From G963665185 sp049723905 (GTDB taxonomy: Bacteria; Desulfobacterota; Desulfovibrionia; Desulfovibrionales; Desulfovibrionaceae), in contig NZ_JBJKFD010000001.1 of NCBI RefSeq assembly GCF_049723905.1, forward strand, positions 3,534,001 to 3,598,000: DNA of 64,000 nt, written 5' to 3'. Under the pieces are notes generated by a model, which worked only from the letters and a program-made list of their open reading frames with translations, was not told the DNA's origin and made no database searches. Within the stretch, counting starts at the first letter, position 1, and the number at the start of each line of letters is the position of its first letter. Shown here piece after piece: positions 52,445 to 61,135 of the stretch. A program made the position numbers and the translations under genes.

Positions 52445-53605
52445 TCAGAAAGGAGAGGTGTCCCGTACCCCCTCGGTCAGCTCCACCAACAGAGCTTCCA
52501 GATCGGCCAGTTCCTGGTCCACGGCACGGTAATGCCAGAGCAGGGCGGAAATATTCAGCAATTCGTCTGTTCCGTACGGTTCCAGTTCCCCGGATTTTCC
52601 AGCCCGCTGCAACCGGGCAAGAGCGTCGTCCAAAAGTTCGGTCAGGCGGGGCCTGGGCGTTGGGACCGTGTGGTAGCGCACGTGGTCGGTCAGCTCGGAA
52701 TACGCGTCCAGCAGCACGTCTTCAGCCTGCGTAAGTTGGCTGGCAACGAACCGCAATGCCCCGTCAGAGTCCGAGTCGCGGACAACGGTGTCCATGGAGA
52801 CCTGAAGATAATAGAGGTGATCCATGCGGCTCTTGAGGCGGCGCATGAGTTTGCGCCACACCGTGTTCAGCCCCGGCTCGCTGCGGGCTTCCTGCAGGGT
52901 GTCGGCAAAATCGCCCAGCATGAGGAATGATTCACGCCGGGTAAAGGGCAGGGCGTCACCCGTGGGGCCGTACAGGGCGGTTTCGCACAGGGCCTGGGCA
53001 TGGCCTGCCAGGGCTTCCAGCGTGAGGGCCAGCATGTCCCGTATCCGTTTACGGGCCTGGTTCGGCCAGATGAAACGCTGGGCCAGCAGCCCGATGACCA
53101 CGCCGCCAATGGTGGCGTACACGCGGTACAGCCCTGCCATCCAGCCCTCGGGCAGAAAGCGGGCAAAGGCCAGCACCACGGCAAAGGTCATCACCGCCAC
53201 AAAGACCCGGTAGCGGAAGGCGTTCAGATAAATGGCCGTGCCCGCACCCAGCAGAAGGACCAGCCAAAAATAGTTTCCCTCCGTGCCGAAGAGCAGCAGA
53301 TAGCCCACGGCTGCCAGTGCGCCGAGGAATGTTCCGATGATCCGGTCCAGGCCGAAGCGCAACGCACCGCCCAATGTCGGTTTCATCACCACGATGACGC
53401 TGATAACCAGCCACATCTGGTGGCTGAGGCCCAGCAGTCTGGCCGCGACCACGGCCAGGGATATGGCCAGTGCGGCTTTTGCCGAAAGGCGGAAGACCGG
53501 CGAGGACAGGTTGAAGCCCTCGCGTATTTTTTTGAAAATTTCGCGCAGCGGTGGAATGGTCGGCTCGGTTTGCGCCTCGGGCTTGGGGGAAACAGTATTG
53601 TCCAT
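52445..53605 (-). CDS. FUSC family membrane protein (half-length), second of a pair
   Basis: 386 aa. The N-terminal ~190 residues form five to six membrane segments, including VISVIVVMKPTLGGALRFGLDR and GTFLGALAA, the signature of the fusaric acid resistance / aromatic acid exporter group (YccS, AaeB). The C-terminal half is a soluble alpha-helical domain. Full-length FUSC exporters are about 650-720 aa and hold two such membrane halves, so this gene and the one 2 bp upstream may assemble into one transporter. Substrate unknown. Confidence 0.82.
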   Translation of the reverse strand: MDNTVSPKPEAQTEPTIPPLREIFKKIREGFNLSSPVFRLSAKAALAISLAVVAARLLGLSHQMWLVISVIVVMKPTLGGALRFGLDRIIGTFLGALAAVGYLLLFGTEGNYFWLVLLLGAGTAIYLNAFRYRVFVAVMTFAVVLAFARFLPEGWMAGLYRVYATIGGVVIGLLAQRFIWPNQARKRIRDMLALTLEALAGHAQALCETALYGPTGDALPFTRRESFLMLGDFADTLQEARSEPGLNTVWRKLMRRLKSRMDHLYYLQVSMDTVVRDSDSDGALRFVASQLTQAEDVLLDAYSELTDHVRYHTVPTPRPRLTELLDDALARLQRAGKSGELEPYGTDELLNISALLWHYRAVDQELADLEALLVELTEGVRDTSPF

Positions 53606-53607
53606 AT

Positions 53608-54696
53608 TTACTCGCCCCCCTCGTGGTCGGACAGGCGTTTCATTTCACGCCCCAGGGTTTTGAGCGCATACAGGGCATTGAACGCGCCAACCACGCTTTG
53701 GGTGCTCAGAAGGCTGAGGTCGCCCCCGCTGCGGACCGGGTTGACGAGCTGCCGTTCCAGGGAATCGACAATAAGGTCGTAGCGGGAGGTGTCGGGCCAG
53801 GGGCCGCCGTTTACAGCGTTCCGGGCCAGGGTGTTGATGGCCTTGGCCGCTTCCTTTCCCGCCAGCCGCGCCTGCTCGGAAATTTCCGCGGAAACAGCCT
53901 CTGAAAGGCAGTCCGCATGTTGGGAGAGTGCCAGGATGGCCTTGAAAAGGCGTATCTGAATGATGTAAAGCCGGGTGGCCCAATCGCCGCCAGGGCGTAT
54001 TTGGCTGTCGGAATAGCCCATGGCTTCGAGGTTGCGGCGGTAGCCGCCCACGGAGTTGCTGGCCCGGGCATGGGACGGATCGCATATCTCGCGCGCTCCG
54101 GGAATGCCGCGTACCACGTCCAGCGCGGGCTGCACGTAGTCAGCCACGTCGCTCAACCCCACCCGTCCGGCGGAACGCAGGATGGATTCGGGGTTGATCG
54201 GCCAGATGAGAAAATAGATCAGGAACGAGCAGCAGCCCCCAACCAGAAGGGAGAGGGAGCGGATCAGCCCCTGGTCCAGGCTGGCTGGCGTGCTTACGGC
54301 AATGGTGCTCAGGATGAGAACCCAGATGGCGGCCTTGCCCACGTTCTGCCCCAGCGTGGCCGAGTAGTAGGCGCAAAAGGCCAGCACAAAGGCGAAGACG
54401 CCCGCGCCTACGGGCGAATGTCCTGCCATGGTGGCTATGGGCACGAAAACTGCGGCGCACAGCCCGGTGGCCAGCATGAACAATCGCCGCTGGGTTATGG
54501 TGTTACCACCGCGCGCCAGCATAAGGGCCAGCGCGCCTGCCACGCACCATACTTCGGCCAGACGGGGCCACAGTATGGCGGCAAGCAGGGCGCACATCCC
54601 GGCCAGTACGGTCTTGAGTGCGAAACGCAATATGATGAAGGCCGGGTCCACAGGGTAGATCCAGCGTTTGTACAACGTTTGAGTCAGTGCGGTCAT
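53608..54696 (-). CDS. FUSC family membrane protein (half-length), first of a pair
   Basis: 362 aa. Six hydrophobic segments cover about residues 20-175 (ALKTVLAGMCALLAAILW, LMLARGGNTITQRR, VAVFVPIATMAG-like, FAYYSATLGQNVGK-like, and so on), followed by a helical cytoplasmic domain. The sequence is of the FUSC type but diverged from its neighbour. The ATG at 54696 gives MTALTQTLYK; the longer frame to 54828 lacks conserved sequence. Its stop is 2 bp before the start of the second FUSC gene, indicating a two-subunit operon. Confidence 0.8.
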   Translation of the reverse strand: MTALTQTLYKRWIYPVDPAFIILRFALKTVLAGMCALLAAILWPRLAEVWCVAGALALMLARGGNTITQRRLFMLATGLCAAVFVPIATMAGHSPVGAGVFAFVLAFCAYYSATLGQNVGKAAIWVLILSTIAVSTPASLDQGLIRSLSLLVGGCCSFLIYFLIWPINPESILRSAGRVGLSDVADYVQPALDVVRGIPGAREICDPSHARASNSVGGYRRNLEAMGYSDSQIRPGGDWATRLYIIQIRLFKAILALSQHADCLSEAVSAEISEQARLAGKEAAKAINTLARNAVNGGPWPDTSRYDLIVDSLERQLVNPVRSGGDLSLLSTQSVVGAFNALYALKTLGREMKRLSDHEGGE

Positions 54697-54851
54697 GGTA
54701 CGAGTATCCGTATCATCGGCCTTCCCGTCAACTGGTGAGAGTGTGTTTCCCCCGACGGATGGTTGGCGGCAGGTTGGAAAATCGTTTTTTTTCGTCAAAA
54801 AAGAATGCCATCCGACTTTTCTTCGCAATACAATTCAGCTACAGGCATGAT

Positions 54852-55634
54852 ATGAATGATAAAAATTTACTGTTGGTTGATGCCGGAAACACGAACATCA
54901 AATTCGGCATAGCCGTAGGGGACAGGGAACCCGTTTCCTATGCCCTGTCCACGGCCCAGCTGGGCACCTCGGACTCGCTGGGATTTGCCGTGTTGGAAAT
55001 GTGCCGTCTGGCAGGGGTGACCCCGGAGAGCCTGGAGGCCTGGGTGGTTTCCTCGGTCGTACCGGGCGCGGACGAGCCAATGCGCGTGGCCGCTTCCAGA
55101 TATTGTGGCTGCCAAGTGTTTTTTGCCAACAAGGACCTCCCCATTCCCATGGAAAACAGGTATGAACGACCTCAGGAAGTGGGTGCGGACCGGTTGGTCA
55201 GCGCATACGGCGCGGTACGCTTGTTCGATTCCGATGGGTTCATCGTCATCGACTTTGGTACGGCCACCACGTTCGACCTGGTCAAGGGCAACGCCTACCT
55301 GGGCGGACTGATCTGCCCCGGCGTGCTGTCTTCAGCGCGCGGGCTGGCCGCGGGTACGGCCAAACTACCGCAGGCCGATCTGTCGGTTTCGCCGGACGTC
55401 ATCAACGTGGGCCGCACCACCGCCCAGAGCTTGAGCCAGGGCCTGCTGCACGGCTTCGCCTCCATGACCGAAGGGCTGTGCGCGCGTCTTTCCAAACAGT
55501 TTGATACGCCGCCCAAGGTTGTTGCCACCGGCGGTTTTGCCGGGCGCATAGCCAGAGCTGCAAGATGCGTGGACGTGGTAAGGCCGGATCTGTTATTGGA
55601 GGGGTTGCGTCTGGCCTACGATGCGAATAAATAA
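54852..55634 (+). CDS. coaX: Type III pantothenate kinase
   Basis: First step of coenzyme A synthesis (260 aa), of the ASKHA fold. LLLVDAGNTNIKFG near residue 6 is the phosphate-1 loop with catalytic Asp10. GADRLVSAYGA is the pantothenate site, and FIVIDFGTATTFDLV and GGLICPGVLSSARGLAAGTAKLP (core GGLICPGV) are the phosphate-2 and adenosine elements. The type III enzyme is not inhibited by CoA. No clear ribosome site precedes the ATG. eno follows 72 bp later. Confidence 0.95.
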   Translation: MNDKNLLLVDAGNTNIKFGIAVGDREPVSYALSTAQLGTSDSLGFAVLEMCRLAGVTPESLEAWVVSSVVPGADEPMRVAASRYCGCQVFFANKDLPIPMENRYERPQEVGADRLVSAYGAVRLFDSDGFIVIDFGTATTFDLVKGNAYLGGLICPGVLSSARGLAAGTAKLPQADLSVSPDVINVGRTTAQSLSQGLLHGFASMTEGLCARLSKQFDTPPKVVATGGFAGRIARAARCVDVVRPDLLLEGLRLAYDANK

Positions 55635-55706
55635 TAAGGGTAATAGCCGCAAGGCACTGAATATGTTTTGAATTGCAACCGTTACTTTATACAAGGAGAA
55701 AACGCC

Positions 55707-57008
55707 ATGAGCACTATCCTGGCTGTATGGGCACGTGAGATTTTGGATTCCCGAGGCAATCCCACCTTAGAGGTAGAAGTTACCCTGGATTCCGGTCACA
55801 CCGGCCGCGCCGGAGTGCCCTCGGGCGCATCCACCGGGTCCCGCGAGGCCCTGGAATTGCGTGACGGCGACGCTTCCCGCTATGGCGGCAAGGGCGTTCA
55901 GCTGGCCGTCAACAACGTCATCGACGTCATTTCCGAAGAAATCATCGGCATGGACGCCACCCGTCAGGTGGCTTTGGACAATACGCTCATCGAACTGGAC
56001 GGCACCGAGAACAAATCCAAACTCGGCGCCAACGCCATGCTGGGCGTGTCCATGGCAACGGCCCGTGCCGCTGCCAACTTCCTGGGCCTGCCCCTGTACC
56101 AGTACCTGGGTGGCGTCAACGCCAAGCTGCTGCCTGCTCCCATGATGAACATCATCAATGGCGGCGAGCATGCCCCCAACAACCTGGACATCCAGGAATT
56201 CATGATCATGCCTCTGGGCGCGGACACCTTTGCCGAGGCCCTGCGCATGGGTTCGGAAACCTTCCATGCCCTGAAGAAAATCCTCGCCAAGGACGGCCAC
56301 GTAACCAGCGTAGGCGACGAAGGCGGATTTGCCCCCAACCTGAAGAACCACGGCGAAGCCTTTGAATACATCGTGCGCGCCATTCAGGAAGCCGGTTACG
56401 AGCCCGGCCGTGAAATCGCCCTGGCTATCGACGCCGCTGCCAGCGAGTTCTACAAGGACGGCAAGTACAACCTGAAGGGCGAAGGCAAGATCTTCACCTC
56501 TGCCGAACTGACCGACTTCTACAAGGACTTCGTCTCCCGCTTCCCCATCATTTCCATCGAAGACGGCCTGGCCGAAAACGATTGGGAAGGCTTTGCGCAT
56601 CACACCGCCGAGCTGGGCAACGACATCCAGCTGGTGGGCGACGACCTGTTCGTGACCAACCCCGAAATTCTGGCCGACGGCATCGAGCAGGGTGTGTGCA
56701 ACTCCATCCTCATCAAGCTGAACCAGATCGGTACGGTCACCGAAACCCTGGATACCATTGAAATGGCCAAGGAAGCTTCCTACACCACGGTTGTTTCCCA
56801 CCGTTCCGGCGAAACCAGCGACAACTTCATCGCCGACCTCGCCGTGGCCACCAATGCCGGACAGATCAAGTCCGGCAGCCTGTCCCGTTCCGACCGGCTG
56901 GCAAAGTACAACCAGCTGCTGCGCATCGAGGAAGACCTGGAAGAAGAGGGCATCTACTTTGGACCTGCCCTGGCCGCCCAGTTCTTCGACGTGGACGACG
57001 AAGACTAA
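55707..57008 (+). CDS. eno: Enolase (phosphopyruvate hydratase)
   Basis: Glycolytic enzyme of 433 aa making phosphoenolpyruvate. AREILDSRGNPTLEVEV and the mobile loop SGASTGSREALELRDGD (core SGASTGSREA) are at the start. VGDEGGFAPNL holds a catalytic Glu, SIEDGLAENDW and LVGDDLFVTN bind magnesium, and LIKLNQIGTVTET carries the catalytic Lys. VVSHRSGETSDNFIADLAVA is the family signature. AAGGAG precedes the ATG at 55707. Confidence 0.98.
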   Translation: MSTILAVWAREILDSRGNPTLEVEVTLDSGHTGRAGVPSGASTGSREALELRDGDASRYGGKGVQLAVNNVIDVISEEIIGMDATRQVALDNTLIELDGTENKSKLGANAMLGVSMATARAAANFLGLPLYQYLGGVNAKLLPAPMMNIINGGEHAPNNLDIQEFMIMPLGADTFAEALRMGSETFHALKKILAKDGHVTSVGDEGGFAPNLKNHGEAFEYIVRAIQEAGYEPGREIALAIDAAASEFYKDGKYNLKGEGKIFTSAELTDFYKDFVSRFPIISIEDGLAENDWEGFAHHTAELGNDIQLVGDDLFVTNPEILADGIEQGVCNSILIKLNQIGTVTETLDTIEMAKEASYTTVVSHRSGETSDNFIADLAVATNAGQIKSGSLSRSDRLAKYNQLLRIEEDLEEEGIYFGPALAAQFFDVDDED

Positions 57009-57031
57009 GCTCCTCACCAATGTGATACTTT

Positions 57032-57072
57032 GGGCGGATTGTGCTACGGCACGGTCCGCCCTTTGCTTTTCA
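57032..57072 (+). terminator. Terminator after eno
   Basis: GGGCGGA...TCCGCCC (57032-57038, 57055-57061) with an inner GTGC-TACG-GCAC stem-loop, followed by TTTGCTTTT. Confidence 0.85.
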
Positions 57073-57155
57073 AACCGCGCCCTTTAGGGTATCGGCCCGA
57101 GAGGAAGACGAACCGGAGCCAGATATCCAACCCATAGCAAGCAAGGGAGCTCGCA

Positions 57156-58049
57156 ATGATTCTTATAGACGGTAAAGCCACTGCCGCTGCTATACGCGCG
57201 GAACTCAAGGAAGAAGCGGAAAAATACAAGGAAGTCTGCGGCCGTGCGCCCGGACTGGCCGTTGTGCTTGTGGGCGACGATCCTGCCTCCCAGGTGTACG
57301 TGCGCATGAAAAGCCGGGCCTGCGACGAACTCGGCCTGCACCATCGTCAGTACGACAAGCCCGCCGACACGCCCCAGGACGAACTGGAAGACCTTATCCA
57401 GGCCCTGAATCAGGACCCGCAGATCGACGGCATCCTGGTGCAGCTCCCCTTGCCCAAAGGGCTGGACAGCCAGCGCATTCTGGACATGATCGATCCGGAC
57501 AAGGACGTGGACGGTTTTCATCCGGTCAACGTGGGTCGTCTTTCCCAGGGCGCCCCCTGTTTCGAGCCCTGTACCCCCGCAGGCTGCATCGAACTGCTTC
57601 GGCGCTACAACCTGCCAACAGCCGGTAAAAAAGCCGTTGTGGTGGGCCGCTCCAACATCGTGGGCAAGCCCCTTGCCATGATGCTTACCCGCGGCGGCGA
57701 CTACGCCAATGCCACGGTTACGGTCTGCCATTCCCGCACCCCGGACCTGGGCGCGGAAATCCGCCAGGCCGACTTCATCTTTGCCGCCGTGGGCGTGCCC
57801 AAGCTCATCAAGGCCGACATGGTCAAGGAAGGCGCCGTGATCATCGACGTGGGCATCAACCGCACCGATGAAGGACTGGTGGGCGACTGCGACTTTGAAG
57901 ATGTGAAGGACAAGGTTTCCGCCATCACGCCCGTGCCCGGCGGCGTAGGCCCCATGACCATTGCCATGCTTATGAAGAACACGGTCACTTCCTTCAAGAA
58001 GCGCATGCGCGTGGGTGAGTTTGAAGCCAAACTCAAGTGGGAAAAATAA
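57156..58049 (+). CDS. folD: Methylenetetrahydrofolate dehydrogenase / cyclohydrolase
   Basis: Bifunctional folate enzyme (297 aa) linking methylene-, methenyl- and formyl-tetrahydrofolate. The N-terminal catalytic region has VGDDPASQVYVRMKSRACDE with the Tyr and Lys of the cyclohydrolase site, followed by DGILVQLPLP. The NADP-binding region has VVVGRSNIVGKPLAMML and PVPGGVGPMTIAMLM. It is complete and of usual length. Copy G of the palindromic repeat and a terminator follow. Confidence 0.97.
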   Translation: MILIDGKATAAAIRAELKEEAEKYKEVCGRAPGLAVVLVGDDPASQVYVRMKSRACDELGLHHRQYDKPADTPQDELEDLIQALNQDPQIDGILVQLPLPKGLDSQRILDMIDPDKDVDGFHPVNVGRLSQGAPCFEPCTPAGCIELLRRYNLPTAGKKAVVVGRSNIVGKPLAMMLTRGGDYANATVTVCHSRTPDLGAEIRQADFIFAAVGVPKLIKADMVKEGAVIIDVGINRTDEGLVGDCDFEDVKDKVSAITPVPGGVGPMTIAMLMKNTVTSFKKRMRVGEFEAKLKWEK

Positions 58050-58059
58050 AATTTAGGCT

Positions 58060-58182
58060 AGGCTGCTGAAAAAGGCACGATAGCTGCGTTGCTGCAAAGA
58101 AATTGAGTCCTCGCGTATATGAGAATACGCGTCGACCTCGATTTCTTCTCGCGCCTTGCTCTCCCTCCTTTTTGAGCAGCCT
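58060..58182. repeat. Palindromic intergenic repeat, copy G (opposite orientation)
   Basis: Outer arms AGGCTGCTGAAAAAGG / CCTTTTTGAGCAGCCT. Read on the plus strand, the loop string GCACGATAGCTGCGTTGC comes first, so it is inverted relative to copies A-C. Middle stem AAGAAATTGAG / CTCGATTTCTT; inner CGCGTAT / ATACGCG. It begins 11 bp after the folD stop. Confidence 0.85.
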
Positions 58183-58201
58183 GCGGACGAAAGTATTATG
58201 A

Positions 58202-58231
58202 GGGTGTTCCTTTTACGGGAGCACCCTTTTC
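58202..58231 (+). terminator. Terminator after folD and repeat G
   Basis: GGGTGTTCC / GGGAGCACCC stem around TTTTAC, then TTTTCTT. Confidence 0.75.
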
Positions 58232-58340
58232 TTATGGAATACAGGAGAAAATCGGCGCGGCAGGCGGGTCGCATTTGACAAGAACGGGGCGAGGTGGTTC
58301 TCCTACTCTTTTACACCGAACCCAACGGGATATTGATACC

Positions 58341-58976
58341 ATGTTCGACTATACTCTGGCGCATTGGTCCGGCTTTTTCCTGGCCGCGTTTCTTTTGAAT
58401 ATTTCGCCAGGGCCGGATATCGCCTTTATCCTCGGCCATACGGTTCGGGGCGGCAGACGGGCCGGTACCGCCGCCATGTTCGGTCTGTGGGCCGGGGCGT
58501 TCTGCCATGTGCTGTTTGCAGCGCTGGGGCTTACCGCCATTGTCGCCACATCCGCCACCGCCTTTTCCGTGGTCAAATGGATAGGCGCGGTTTATCTGGT
58601 CTGGCTGGGTATTCAATCGCTGCGTTCCAAGGGCGATCTGGTGCCGCTGGCAGAAGAGGCTCAGAGCAAAAGCCTCGGCTCCGTGTTCCGCCAGGGCGTA
58701 TTCATCGACCTGCTCAACCCCAAGGTCGCCACATTCTTTCTGGCGTTTCTGCCGCAATTCATCGTGCCGGGGGCCGGGCCCATGTGGGCGCAGCTTCTGC
58801 TGCACGGCACGCTCATCATAGTAGTTGCCGCCTGCGTGGAGCCGCTGGTGGTACTGACCAGCGACCGCGTAACCTGCAAACTGCGCGAGAGCCGTTCCCT
58901 GAGCCTGTGGCTGGAACGGGGGCTTGGAATGGTCTTTATTTCGCTTGGAATAAAGCTGGCAATGACGGAACGGTAG
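58341..58976 (+). CDS. LysE/RhtB family amino-acid exporter
   Basis: 211 aa inner-membrane protein with about six hydrophobic segments. LNISPGPDIAFILGHTVRGGRRAG is the family signature near residue 20 (core SPGPDIAFILGHTVRGGR). GLWAGAFCHVLFAALGLTA and FRQGVFIDLLNPKVATFFLAFLPQF (core LNPKVATFFLAFLPQF) are typical of RhtB-like homoserine/threonine exporters. The substrate cannot be told from sequence. The start at 58341 has only a weak ribosome site. Confidence 0.9.
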   Translation: MFDYTLAHWSGFFLAAFLLNISPGPDIAFILGHTVRGGRRAGTAAMFGLWAGAFCHVLFAALGLTAIVATSATAFSVVKWIGAVYLVWLGIQSLRSKGDLVPLAEEAQSKSLGSVFRQGVFIDLLNPKVATFFLAFLPQFIVPGAGPMWAQLLLHGTLIIVVAACVEPLVVLTSDRVTCKLRESRSLSLWLERGLGMVFISLGIKLAMTER

Positions 58977-59025
58977 GGCTCCGCAAGCGCTGCAGACACA
59001 CGGGATGCGGTCTTGCGACCATGTC

Positions 59026-59496
59026 TTACTTCTTCCTGTTGTCCCGTATCACCACGCCGTCCACCACAAAGGACACACCCTGTGTGCTGGCGGTGCTGAC
59101 CATCACGCCCTGCACAACCGGCGTGTTCACGTCCTTTTCTGAGGACCACCTCACCACGAAATTCGCGCCCGATCCGCCGCGTTCGTCGCTTTCTGGCACC
59201 AGAATGCGTTTGGACTGCATGGGGCAAAGATTTATGGGTTCCTTGAGGAATTGCTCCACAAGGTTGCCGTTGGAATCATAATACGATGCTTCCTTCACCA
59301 ATATGGAATGGACGAAATCCGTATTGCGGATGCTCAGGATGACGGTGAGGGGAAAGGGTTTGTTGCGCGGTCCCTGGTACACGTTGGAGTAGACCGGCAC
59401 ATACAGGGTTTGCCCTGTGGACGTTTGCGGGGCTTCCGCCAGAGCAGTCGCGCCCAGCAGCAGGACGAGAAAAAGGCTTGTAATGAGGGTGCGCAT
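59026..59496 (-). CDS. DUF3124 family exported protein
   Basis: 156 aa. A signal peptide with core LITSLFLVLLLGATALAEA covers the first ~21 residues. The mature part matches the DUF3124 pattern: LYVPVYSNVYQGPR, LTVILSIRNTDFVHSI, YYDSNGNLVEQFL, the GGSGANFVVRW element and a closing QGVSFVVDG. The family is periplasmic and of unknown function, common in deltaproteobacteria. It is convergent with the LysE gene. The phosphohexomutase gene 59596-60981 is upstream on the same strand. Confidence 0.88.
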   Translation of the reverse strand: MRTLITSLFLVLLLGATALAEAPQTSTGQTLYVPVYSNVYQGPRNKPFPLTVILSIRNTDFVHSILVKEASYYDSNGNLVEQFLKEPINLCPMQSKRILVPESDERGGSGANFVVRWSSEKDVNTPVVQGVMVSTASTQGVSFVVDGVVIRDNRKK

Positions 59497-59595
59497 GGTG
59501 TCGGCTCCTGTGCCAAGGTTTTATGGAGGCACCATAACCCGGTCCGTCGTTGGGGACAATATGGATTCCGCAACCAACGGTAAGTTTTAAAAAAG

Positions 59596-60981
59596 CTACT
59601 CGCCGGATGGCTTGGCCGTCTCTTCAATCCATTGGCGCACCGGGGCCTCTATCATTTCCCGCAATTGGTCCAGCCGCTCGGCGGTCTCGGCTTCGAAGCG
59701 CAGGGTCAGCACCGGCTGCGTGTTGGAGGCCCGCACCAGGGCCCAGCCGTCGGCAAAGGTGCAGCGCGCGCCGTCTATGGTCTGGGTATCGTACAGGGCG
59801 GAAAATTCCTTCTGCGCCCTGGCGATAACCGCGGCCTTGTGTGCCTCGGGGCAGGGCAGGTGGATTTCCGGGGTGCTGCATGTGGGCGGCCAGCCCTCCA
59901 GAAAGCGTGACAGGGGCTTGTCCGCCTTGCTGACGATTTCTACAAGCTTGAGCGCGGCGTACGAGGCGTCGTCAAAGCCCAGGTAGTTGCCGAAAAAAAA
60001 GATGTGGCCGGACAGTTCGCCGCCCAGGGGCGCGCCCAGTTCGCGGAGGCGGGCTTTCATAAGCGAATGGCCGGTGGCCGACATCACAGGCTTGCCGCCG
60101 TGCGCTTCAATATCGCGGTACATGCGGTGCGAACACTTGACGTCGCCCACAATGGTTGCGCCGGGATTGCGGGCAAGTTCTTCGCGGGCCAGGATGGCCG
60201 TCAATTCGTCGCCGTAGAGCATTTTCCCCTTTTCCGTTACCGCGCCCAGCCGGTCGCCGTCGCCGTCCAGCCCTATGCCCAGGTCGGCCCCTTCTTCCTG
60301 CACGCGTTGCATAAGGTCGATGAGGTTTTTCTCAATGGTGGGGTCGGGATGGTGGTTGGGAAAATCGCCGTCCGGCTCACAGTACAGTTCGATCACCTCG
60401 GCCCCGGCCTTGCGCAGCATGGCAGCGGTAACCGGACCGCCCGATCCGTTGCCGCCGTCCAGTACCACCTTGATAGGCCTGCCCAGGGTCACCCGCGAGG
60501 CAAGGTTTTCTATGTAGCTGGGCGCAATGTCGTGATACGCGGCAATGGCCGATCCTTTGGCAAACTGGCCCGAACGCATCAGGGCCAGAATGTCCTGAAT
60601 CTGCTGGCCGTATATGGTGGAGTTGCCGCTCCATACCTTGAATCCGTTGAATTGCGGCGGGTTGTGCGAGGCCGTTATCATGACTCCGGCCTGAAAATTG
60701 AGGGTGCTGGCCGCGAAATAAAAGCCGGGGGTGCTGGTATGCCCCAGAAAGGTGACGTCCACGCCGGTGGAACACAGCCCCTTGATGATGCGGGTCTGAT
60801 ATTCGGGGGAGGTGCGGCGGCAGTCGTGCCCCACGATGGCCCGGTCCTGGCCGCGATTCTTGAAAAATGTACCCAGGGCGCAGCCCAGGGTTTCCACCCA
60901 TTCTTCATCGAAGTCCTTGCCGATGATGCCTCGGATGTCGTACTCTCTGAATATCTCGCCACGTATTGGCAGCATGGGCAT
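59596..60981 (-). CDS. Phosphomannomutase / phosphoglucomutase
   Basis: 461 aa alpha-D-phosphohexomutase of the AlgC type, moving phosphate between C1 and C6 of glucose or mannose for surface polysaccharide precursors. FREYDIRGIIG opens the protein; the phosphoserine is Ser105 in MITASHNPPQFNG; magnesium is bound by GLDGDGDRLG near 238; GGELSGHIFF is the sugar-specific loop; and RASNTQPVLTLRFE closes domain 4. Two ATGs (60981, 60975) share an AGGGA site; spacing slightly favours the second. Confidence 0.94.
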   Translation of the reverse strand: MPMLPIRGEIFREYDIRGIIGKDFDEEWVETLGCALGTFFKNRGQDRAIVGHDCRRTSPEYQTRIIKGLCSTGVDVTFLGHTSTPGFYFAASTLNFQAGVMITASHNPPQFNGFKVWSGNSTIYGQQIQDILALMRSGQFAKGSAIAAYHDIAPSYIENLASRVTLGRPIKVVLDGGNGSGGPVTAAMLRKAGAEVIELYCEPDGDFPNHHPDPTIEKNLIDLMQRVQEEGADLGIGLDGDGDRLGAVTEKGKMLYGDELTAILAREELARNPGATIVGDVKCSHRMYRDIEAHGGKPVMSATGHSLMKARLRELGAPLGGELSGHIFFFGNYLGFDDASYAALKLVEIVSKADKPLSRFLEGWPPTCSTPEIHLPCPEAHKAAVIARAQKEFSALYDTQTIDGARCTFADGWALVRASNTQPVLTLRFEAETAERLDQLREMIEAPVRQWIEETAKPSGE

Positions 60982-61135
60982 ATTCCCTTAAGATGAGGTT
61001 TGGCGGTCTTGGCCGTTTTGCAGAGAAGCGGCATTATGAGCTGAACATCTGGTTGGCGCAAGAGGGAGTCTTTTCCTTGTGGCCATTTTTCGACTGACCT
61101 TGACCTGTAACTACGACTTGCCTAAGAGTTTGCTT

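Noticed and set aside
51785..52734. Two overlapping open frames of 198 and 282 codons across the tandem array
   Set aside because: They consist of translated repeat units and run into the antisense of the FUSC gene.
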